64,000 nt of DNA from Salinirubellus litoreus. GTDB taxonomy: Archaea > Halobacteriota > Halobacteria > Halobacteriales > Haloarculaceae. The notes under the pieces were generated by a model. That model was given only the letters and a program-made list of their open reading frames with translations. It was not told the origin of the DNA and ran no database searches. The stretch spans positions 3,906,001 through 3,970,000 of the forward strand of contig NZ_CP147841.1 of NCBI RefSeq assembly GCF_037335815.1. The letters run 5' to 3'. Shown in pieces: positions 58,085 to 64,000 of the stretch (positions are counted from its first letter, which is position 1; the number at the start of each line of letters is the position of its first letter). Position numbers and translations under genes: made by a program.

Positions 58085-59668
58085 CTACTCCACCGGGACC
58101 TCGACGAGCGCCATCCCGTCGCTCGCCACGGCGGTCTCGAACGCGTCACGGAGTTCGTCGGGCGACTCCGGTCGGTAGCCGTCGATGTCGAAGCTCTCGG
58201 CGAACGTCACCAGGTCGGGCGTGGTGAGACGGGTCCCGAACGACTCGCCGGTGTGGTTCTCCTGTTTCTCGGAGATGAGGCCGTAGTCGTCGTCGACGAA
58301 GACGACGATGGTGTAGCCACAGCCGAGCCGGGTGGCGGTCTCGATCTCGGCGGCGTTCATCAGGAAACCGCCGTCGCCGGTCGCGGCGACCACGTTCGCG
58401 TCGACGGCGAGGTCCGCCGCGAGCCCACCGGGAACGGCGATGCCCATCGAGGCGAGCCCGTTCGAGACGATGGTCGTGTTGGGCTCGTAGGTCGGGAAGT
58501 TCTGCGCGATGGCCATCTTGTGGCTCCCGACGTCCGAGAGCAGGACGTCCTCGGAGGCCATCGCCTCGCGCAGCAGCGGCAGGACGTCCCGGACGGTGAA
58601 CGGAGCCTCGTCGGAAGGCTCGCGGTCGACGTCCTCGACGATGTGCTCCCGGAGGTCGGCGTACCAGTCGGTGCCGAACCGCGTCCCCGTGTCGCCGCAC
58701 CACTCCGCGAGCCGTTCGAGCGTCCGGCCGATGTCGGCGACCACCTCGACGTCCGGATTGTACGCCTCGTAAACCTCCGCGGGCTCGCTGTCGACGTGGA
58801 CGATCCTCGCGTTCTCGTGACCCCACTCGTCGGGGTCGTGCTCGGCGATGTCGTACCCGACGGTCAGCAGGAGGTCGGCCTCGGCCATGGCCTCGGTCGC
58901 CTCGCCGTGGGCCCCCGAATCGAGCGTCATCAGCGAGTGTGGGTCGTCGTCCGAGACCGCTCCCTTGCCCATGTACGTCGAGACGGCCGGCATGCCGGTC
59001 GTCTCCACCAGGTCGCGCAGCGGTTCCGCGGCGTGGGTCCTGACCGCGCCGTTGCCGGTGACGATCAGCGGGCGCTCGGCCTCCCCGAGCAGCTCCTTCA
59101 CCCGATCGAGGGTCTCCGCGTCGGGGGCGGCGAAGCGGATCCGGTCGCGGGCCGGTAGCGGCTCCACGGTGGCCCCCTCGCCGGCGACGTCCTCGGGGAG
59201 TTCGAGGTGGGTCGCGCCGGGCTTCTCGTACTCGGCCAGCTTGAACGCCTTGCGGACCGACTCGTGGACGATGTCCGAGTCGTTCAGCTGGGCGTTCCAC
59301 TTCGTGACCGGCTCGAAGGTATCGACGACGTCGAGGGCCTGGTGGCTCTCCTTGTGGAGCCGTTCGAGCCCGCCCTGTGCGGTGATCGCCACCAGCGGGC
59401 TCTTGTCGAGGTGGGCGTCTGCCACACCCGTGAGGAGGTTGGTCGCGCCGGGGCCGAGCGTCGCGAGACAGACCCCGGCGTCGCCGGTGAGCCGGCCGTG
59501 GACGTCGGCCATGAACGCCGCACCCTGCTCGTGTCGGGTCGGGACGAACGTCACCTCCGAGTCCCGGAGCGAGAACAGCAGGTCCTCCATCTCCTCGCCG
59601 GGGAGCCCGAAGACGTGCTCGACGCCCTCGCGCTCGAGACACGCGACCAGCAGGTCGGATGCCTTCAT
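58085..59668 (-). CDS. Thiamine-diphosphate enzyme, acetolactate-synthase-like
   Basis: 527 residues from ATG 59668 (MKASDLLVACLEREG), three ThDP domains. Catalytic Glu is in TRHEQGAAFMADVHGRL, the ThDP motif is GDGGFLMNAAEIETATRLG...DDDYGLI. No regulatory subunit (ilvN) adjoins, unlike true acetolactate synthase operons. Its start overlaps the TGA of the aldehyde dehydrogenase (59665-61026, ATGA). This pairing suggests a 2-oxo-acid decarboxylase whose aldehyde is oxidised by the partner. Substrate not readable. Confidence 0.85.
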   Translation of the reverse strand: MKASDLLVACLEREGVEHVFGLPGEEMEDLLFSLRDSEVTFVPTRHEQGAAFMADVHGRLTGDAGVCLATLGPGATNLLTGVADAHLDKSPLVAITAQGGLERLHKESHQALDVVDTFEPVTKWNAQLNDSDIVHESVRKAFKLAEYEKPGATHLELPEDVAGEGATVEPLPARDRIRFAAPDAETLDRVKELLGEAERPLIVTGNGAVRTHAAEPLRDLVETTGMPAVSTYMGKGAVSDDDPHSLMTLDSGAHGEATEAMAEADLLLTVGYDIAEHDPDEWGHENARIVHVDSEPAEVYEAYNPDVEVVADIGRTLERLAEWCGDTGTRFGTDWYADLREHIVEDVDREPSDEAPFTVRDVLPLLREAMASEDVLLSDVGSHKMAIAQNFPTYEPNTTIVSNGLASMGIAVPGGLAADLAVDANVVAATGDGGFLMNAAEIETATRLGCGYTIVVFVDDDYGLISEKQENHTGESFGTRLTTPDLVTFAESFDIDGYRPESPDELRDAFETAVASDGMALVEVPVE

Positions 59669-61026
59669 TCGACCCACACGGTCTTGCGGTTGACGAACTC
59701 CCTGATGCCGACCCCGGAGAGTTCGCGCCCGTAGCCGGACTCCTTGATCCCGCCGAAGGGGACCCGCGGATCGGACTTCACCAGTTGATTGACGTAGACA
59801 CAGCCGGCGTCGATGCGTCGGGCGACCCGCTGGCCGCGCTCGCGGTCCTCGGTCCAGACGCTAGCACCGAGCCCGAACTGCGTGTCGTTGGCCTTCTCCA
59901 CCGCCTGTTCCTCGTCGTCGACCTCGAAGACGGCCGCGGCGGGCCCGAACAGCTCCTCGCTGTCGGCCGGATACCCCTCGGGGACGTTCGTCAGGACCGT
60001 CGGCGGGTAGTACGCCCCCTCGCGGTCGAGCGGCTCGCCGCCGGTCAGGACCTCCGCGCCGGCCTCGACGCTCGCCTCGACCTGCTCGTGGAACTCCTCC
60101 ATGAGGTCCGCCTTGGCCTGCGGGCCGACCTCGGTGTCCTCGTCCATCGGATCGCCGACGGTCAGCGACTCGACCTCCTCGACGAACGAATCGAGGAACT
60201 CGTCGTAGACGTCCGTGTGGACGACGAACCGCTTGGCGGCGATGCAGGACTGGCCGCCGTTCAGGTTGCGCGCCCACGCGCCGGTCTCGGCGGCCGCCTC
60301 GACGTCGGCGTCGTCGAGGACGACGAACGGGTCGCTCCCGCCGAGTTCCAGCACCGTCTTCTTGAGGTTCTTGCCCGCTGTCGACGCCACGGCGCGACCG
60401 GCGGGGCCGCTCCCGGTGAGGGTGGCCGCGCGCAGGCGCTCGTCGGCGAGCATGTCGTCGATCAGGTCCGAGGGGAGCAGCAGCGACTGGAAGACGTCGT
60501 CGGGGTAACCCGCCTCTCGAAAGACCTCCTCGATCGCCATCGCACATCCCGGAACGTTCGAGGCGTGCTTGAGCAGGCCGACGTTCCCGGCGGTGAGGTA
60601 CGGCGCGGCGAACCGGAACACCTGCCAGAAGGGGAAGTTCCAGGGCATCACCGCCAGCACCGGCCCGAGCGGGTCGTACACCGTCTCGACGTCCGATCCG
60701 GGCGGGCTCGGGTGGGGCTCCGGGTTGAGGTACGCACTCGCGTTCTCGGCGTAGTGATCACAGACCCAGGCGCACTTCTCGACCTCGCTCCGCGCCTGGG
60801 TGATCGGCTTGCCCATCTCGCGGGTCATGATCTCCGCGTACCTCTCCTCGTTCTCCCGGAGCACCTCCGCCGCGCTCGCGAGCAGCTCCTCGCGTTCGCG
60901 GAGCGGGCGCTCCCGCCACTCCTCGAACGCCTCGGTCGCCCGATCCAGGGCGGCGTCGGCGTCGTCCCCCGTGTGCTCCTCGTACGTGTCGATCCGCTCG
61001 CCGGTCGCTGGGTTGACGGCGTCCAT
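59665..61026 (-). CDS. NAD(P)-dependent aldehyde dehydrogenase (succinate-semialdehyde type)
   Basis: 453 residues. The ALDH signatures are VLAVMPWNFPFWQVFRFAAP, TLTGSGPAGRAV, VLELGGSDPFVV (general-base Glu) and NLNGGQSCIAAKRF (catalytic Cys). Closest in pattern to succinate-semialdehyde dehydrogenases (GabD-like). It oxidises an aldehyde to the acid. Translationally coupled to the ThDP enzyme downstream (overlap of 4 bases), so its substrate may be that enzyme's product. Confidence 0.9.
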   Translation of the reverse strand: MDAVNPATGERIDTYEEHTGDDADAALDRATEAFEEWRERPLREREELLASAAEVLRENEERYAEIMTREMGKPITQARSEVEKCAWVCDHYAENASAYLNPEPHPSPPGSDVETVYDPLGPVLAVMPWNFPFWQVFRFAAPYLTAGNVGLLKHASNVPGCAMAIEEVFREAGYPDDVFQSLLLPSDLIDDMLADERLRAATLTGSGPAGRAVASTAGKNLKKTVLELGGSDPFVVLDDADVEAAAETGAWARNLNGGQSCIAAKRFVVHTDVYDEFLDSFVEEVESLTVGDPMDEDTEVGPQAKADLMEEFHEQVEASVEAGAEVLTGGEPLDREGAYYPPTVLTNVPEGYPADSEELFGPAAAVFEVDDEEQAVEKANDTQFGLGASVWTEDRERGQRVARRIDAGCVYVNQLVKSDPRVPFGGIKESGYGRELSGVGIREFVNRKTVWVE

Positions 61027-61151
61027 GGACGAGATGTTCGGAACCGAGACGGTTACACCTTCGGCCTGCGCCTGAGATTTCCTGCCGAACGGACCGAGGG
61101 CCGGCGTCGGCTACGAGAACCCATATCAACCCCGGCGGTCTACGAGCGGTC

Positions 61152-61295
61152 GTGCCGACCGTCTACTACGTCACGGTGAACGGCAATCGGGTGGCGGGAC
61201 CGTACGAGACCCGCAAGGAGGCCAAGCGCGAGGCCGACACCCGCTCGACGAACGAGGTGAACCTCACCTACAACGTCGAGTCGGTCCGGGAGTAG
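61152..61295 (+). CDS. Small conserved-type protein (47 aa)
   Basis: 47 residues from GTG 61152: a beta strand (VYYVTVNGNRVAGPYETR), a short charged helix (KEAKREADTRS) and a strand (EVNLTYNVESVRE). The compact beta-alpha-beta plan is like a tiny DUF1508/SPOR-like or double-psi domain. CCATATC at 61123-61129 is a possible TATA box about 25 bases before the start. Codons keep the haloarchaeal G/C third position. The family is not known to me. Confidence 0.58.
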   Translation: MPTVYYVTVNGNRVAGPYETRKEAKREADTRSTNEVNLTYNVESVRE

Positions 61296-61373
61296 CTCGG
61301 CTCCGCGTCCCCGGAACCGGCAGGAACGGACGGTGTGGGCAGGGTTACACCTCCGACGGCCCTCGGGCCTGCC

Positions 61374-61853
61374 ATGAGCCTCGAAGGCGATCAAGCACCC
61401 GACTTCACGCTCGGGAACACCGCCGGCGGCGAGACGACCCTCTCGGAGTCGCTCGACTCGGGCCCGTCGGTCGTCCTGATCAACCGCGGGTTCTGGTGTA
61501 GCTTCTGTGCCGAGCAGCTGGCGACGTTCGACCGCGTCGCCGAGGACCTCAGGTTCAACGAGGGACTCGACGTCCTCCCCGTCGTGACGAGCCCGCTGCC
61601 GAAGTGTGCGGGGATGCGCGACCGGTTCGACCTCTCCTTCCAGCTGCTGGCCGACCCCGACGGCGAGGTCGCAGCGCAGTACTCCGGGACCGAGGAGACG
61701 AGCCACGGGCTGACCGGCATCGCCGCCACGTACGTCATCGACGAGGACGGTGTCGTCCGGTACGAGCAGGTCGCCGACCACCCGGCCGACCGGACGTACG
61801 GCAACTGGGTCCGCTACTTCGTCCGCAACGACTACGAGGACCCGTTCGCCTGA
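61374..61853 (+). CDS. Peroxiredoxin-like thiol protein (AhpC/TSA)
   Basis: 159 residues from ATG 61374 (MSLEGDQAPDFTLGNTAGGE). The thioredoxin fold has FWCSFCAEQLATF, with Cys42 as the catalytic cysteine and Cys45 forming a CxxC; the classical peroxiredoxin Arg site is LLADPDGEVAAQYSG. Members reduce peroxides or exchange disulfides. The CxxC spacing is like the bacterioferritin-comigratory/thioredoxin-like subgroup. Cytoplasmic, no signal. It converges on the PQQ-propeller gene, 12 bases apart. Confidence 0.85.
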   Translation: MSLEGDQAPDFTLGNTAGGETTLSESLDSGPSVVLINRGFWCSFCAEQLATFDRVAEDLRFNEGLDVLPVVTSPLPKCAGMRDRFDLSFQLLADPDGEVAAQYSGTEETSHGLTGIAATYVIDEDGVVRYEQVADHPADRTYGNWVRYFVRNDYEDPFA

Positions 61854-61865
61854 ATCGACCACTCC

Positions 61866-62999
61866 TCACCGCAACTGCGACCGCCAGTAGCCCCGCACCT
61901 CGCCGGAGCCGCCGAGCACGAGCGTCCGCCCGGCGACGAACGGCCCGAACTCGGGGGTGAACGGCTCCTCCCCTCCGTCGAGCGGGACGCGCCAGGCCGT
62001 CCCCTCCGGCCCGACGGCGACCAGCGACTCGCCCGCGAGCACGTACGCCCGACCGCCCGCGGCGTCGATCCCCGATCCGGTCCGTCCACGCGGATCGTGC
62101 GCCCACCGCTCGCGACCCCCGGTCGAGAACGACCGGACGGTCCCGTCCGTCGAGACGTGATGGACGCCGCGCCCGGAGAGCGCGGCTCCCGCGGCGGGGT
62201 CACCCACGTCACGTTCCCAGCGGACGGCCCCGTCGTGGGCCAGCGCGGTCAGTCCCGTGGTGTCGGCGAGGTACACGCCGTCGGGTCCGACCGCCGGCGC
62301 GACCGGCTCGGAGCCGGCGCGCTCGGTGGTGACGTCGTGGGTCCACCGGACGGTTCCGTCCCCGGCGAGGGCGACCAGCCGATCGGTGGCGAGCGCGTAC
62401 ACCGCCGTCTCGTCCGCCCCGGAGATGGCTCCGACGACGGTCCCGTCCTCCCAGCGCCACCGGACCGAGCCATCCGTCGAGAGGGCGGCCAGCCCGTCGG
62501 CTCCGCCCGCGTAAACCGACTCCCCGACGGTGACCGTCTCGACCCCCGACGGGGCGATCCCGGGATCCGTCGTCCATCCCTCGGGCTCGGGAGTCGCGGT
62601 TCCCCGTCCTTCGCCGCCGAAATCACGGGGGTCCGCCTCGATCGGGACGGCGATCACCGTCCCGTCCGTGGTGCCGACGTAGACGAGGCCGGAGCCGCGG
62701 GCGGCGGCCGATGCGGGCGTTTCGACCCCGTACTCCCCCGTCCGTTCCCCGCGCTCGGGGTCGAGCGCCGTCACGCTCCCGCCCTCGTACCACCGCTCGG
62801 ACCCGAAGTCGAACGTCATGGCCTCGCGGGTCACGGCCAGGACCGTCCCGCCGTCGAGGCACATCCCGTCGACGCCGTGGAAGACGCCGGTCGACCACCG
62901 GAACTCCCCGCCGCCGGGCCGGTAGCCACAGCCCGCGAGGGTAGTTACTCCGCCGGCGAGTGCGGCGAGGACCGATCGACGGGTCGCCCGCCGGGTCAT
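61866..62999 (-). CDS. PQQ-like beta-propeller lipoprotein
   Basis: 377 residues. The Tat-like RRATRRSVLAALAGG start and LAGC lipobox (Cys24) predict export and lipid anchoring. Seven or so PQQ blades follow (GDGTVRWTHDVTTE, HDGAVRWERDVGD, GGRERWAHDPRG). No catalytic residues. These propellers bind partner proteins or ligands outside the cell. It overlaps the HtpX-type gene by four bases (ATGA at 62996-62999), so protease and propeller are co-translated. Confidence 0.8.
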   Translation of the reverse strand: MTRRATRRSVLAALAGGVTTLAGCGYRPGGGEFRWSTGVFHGVDGMCLDGGTVLAVTREAMTFDFGSERWYEGGSVTALDPERGERTGEYGVETPASAAARGSGLVYVGTTDGTVIAVPIEADPRDFGGEGRGTATPEPEGWTTDPGIAPSGVETVTVGESVYAGGADGLAALSTDGSVRWRWEDGTVVGAISGADETAVYALATDRLVALAGDGTVRWTHDVTTERAGSEPVAPAVGPDGVYLADTTGLTALAHDGAVRWERDVGDPAAGAALSGRGVHHVSTDGTVRSFSTGGRERWAHDPRGRTGSGIDAAGGRAYVLAGESLVAVGPEGTAWRVPLDGGEEPFTPEFGPFVAGRTLVLGGSGEVRGYWRSQLR

Positions 63000-64000
63000 C
63001 GGATCTCGGCCTCGCGGGCGAGATCACGGAGTCGCTCGATCCGTTCCCCGACTGGGGGGTGGGTCGCCGGGAAGAGGTCGCTCGATATGAGCTCGCGATC
63101 CTCGCCGAACTGGTAGTCGTCGATGGGCGCGACGTAGAGCGCCTCGATGCCGCCGTCGGCGTCCCGGAGGTCCGTGTCGGGCAGGCCGCTCATCCCGTCG
63201 TCGAGTTTGCGCAGGGCCGATGCCAGCGCCGAGGGATCCCCGATGATGGCCACCGCGCCGCGGTCGGCGGCGAACTCGCGGTACTGCGAGAGCAGGCGAA
63301 AGAGCAGGAAGCTCCCGACCCAGAACGCCGCCGAGACGAGCATCGTGCAGACCGCGCTCACGACGAGGACGACCACGACGACGACGAGCCCCTTCGCCCC
63401 GTCGTCGTCGACGTGCCGGAACCCCGAGAGCACCTTGAACACGCCGACGAGGACGAGGTACGCCCCGATCGCGACCAGATACGCGAGCGAGGGGAGGAAG
63501 TACGCGAGGGTCATCACGCTGACGTCGCGGTTCCGGATATGGGCGAGTTCGTGGGCCAGGACCGAATCGATCTCCTCGGCGTCGAGCAGGTCGAGCAACC
63601 CCGTCGTGACGACGACCGTCGCGTGGGACGGCCGCCGCCCGACGGCGAACGCGTTGGGAACGTCGGTTCGCGCGACCGCGAGGTCGGGCGTCTCGACGCC
63701 GACGATACCCGAGAGCCGGACGAGCGCGTCGTGGACCTCGGGGTACTCGTCGGGGTCGACCCGCCGCGCCCCGACCGCCCGGAGCGCCGACCGCTCACAG
63801 AGGAGGTACTGGGCGACGAAGCCGACGGCGACCGCGCCGACGGCCAGCCACGGTTCGACGTAGAACCGCCCCCGCCACTCGCGCTCGGTGGCGAAGGTCA
63901 GCAGTTCGACGCCGACGGTGTTCATCAGGAGGACGAACGCGTAGACGAACGTGACCGGGAGGACGACGACGAGGACGAGCGCGAACGCCATCCGCGCCTG
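62996..64000 (-). CDS. M48 (HtpX-type) membrane zinc protease, 5' end outside the window
   Basis: At least 331 residues; in-frame coding continues through base 64000 (QAR before MAFAL), so the true start is probably beyond the edge, although ATG 63991 could serve. Two N-terminal membrane helices, then VLAHELAHIRNRDVSVMT (zinc HExxH) and YREFAADRGAVAII (second Glu), then two more helices. HtpX degrades damaged membrane proteins in the cytoplasmic membrane. It is the first gene of an operon with the propeller lipoprotein. SPFH proteins such as 1573-2514 often regulate membrane proteases, but not necessarily this one. Confidence 0.85.
   Translation of the reverse strand, partial: QARMAFALVLVVVLPVTFVYAFVLLMNTVGVELLTFATEREWRGRFYVEPWLAVGAVAVGFVAQYLLCERSALRAVGARRVDPDEYPEVHDALVRLSGIVGVETPDLAVARTDVPNAFAVGRRPSHATVVVTTGLLDLLDAEEIDSVLAHELAHIRNRDVSVMTLAYFLPSLAYLVAIGAYLVLVGVFKVLSGFRHVDDDGAKGLVVVVVVLVVSAVCTMLVSAAFWVGSFLLFRLLSQYREFAADRGAVAIIGDPSALASALRKLDDGMSGLPDTDLRDADGGIEALYVAPIDDYQFGEDRELISSDLFPATHPPVGERIERLRDLAREAEIR

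Overview
The window is a 64-kb piece of a haloarchaeal chromosome. The evidence is very high GC with strong third-position GC bias, acidic proteins, AT-rich TATA boxes about 25-40 bases before the start codons of several genes, and many families that are essentially haloarchaeal: CetZ tubulin, HalX response regulator, Bat-type HTH_10 sensor, HVO_0476 zinc finger, DUF7123, archaeal L10e/L16, type II GAPDH and deazaflavin (F420) enzymes. The order cetZ1 - conserved membrane protein - cofC - cofG matches, as I recall it, the Haloferax volcanii arrangement. I found no tRNA, rRNA, CRISPR array, transposase gene or prophage; the region is core chromosome with short interspersed repeats.

Layout. 1-13 kb is a cell-surface and export region: two paralogous Tat lipoproteins of the P19/iron-transport type, a partial DUF7405-like lipoprotein, an SPFH/prohibitin protein, a two-wHTH regulator coupled to a small membrane protein, a fenitrothion-hydrolase-like membrane protein, an S8 protease, an ArsR-type membrane regulator and two large secreted proteins. 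13-19.4 kb carries a GST-family reductase, ribosomal protein L10e/L16, an M23-like protein, a rhodanese-MBL fusion, a lipoate-ligase-like protein and dihydroorotase. 19.5-30 kb has a duplicated matrixin protease, a dCTP-deaminase-like protein, two M29 aminopeptidases, a broken DUF4385 gene, a RimK-like ligase, Hsp20, GAPDH, a VOC dioxygenase, HVO_0476 and two Pcm-like methyltransferases. 30-36.6 kb has a HerA-like ATPase overlapping a crcB pair, a HalX regulator, a TrkA/Lrp-like pair, tmk and an NDUFA9-like protein. 36.9-40.7 kb is the cetZ1-cofC-cofG run. 40.9-64 kb holds a PAS histidine kinase, a site-2 protease, a MobB-MoaE fusion, pyrH-lysS, a creatininase-family protein, a FAD monooxygenase with its regulator, a 1503-residue PAS/GAF/Bat regulator, a beta-CASP nuclease, a TPP enzyme-aldehyde dehydrogenase operon, a peroxiredoxin, a PQQ-propeller lipoprotein and an HtpX-type protease cut by the window edge.

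The most unusual signals are non-coding. (1) Two copies (3027-3107 and 36632-36710) of an 80-base palindromic element have identical architecture, compensatory changes in the stems, and an end fused to the TGA stop of a gene. (2) Trains of small hairpins have freely covarying stems but a nearly invariant 11-base loop (GARCGNAGYGA). They sit right after stop codons, at 47833-48042 and 20755-20911; a related cluster lies at 27752-27834. (3) Near-identical 16-base palindromes (9276 and 11716) precede the membrane wHTH regulator and the divergent surface-protein genes. (4) A CCTTTCAC operator-like cluster precedes a DUF7123 gene. Protein-level oddities are the tandem matrixin domain with a dead second copy, the internal duplication of a 526-residue PAS-PAS-PAS-GAF cassette, a MobB domain without its P-loop, and the DUF4385 pseudogene.
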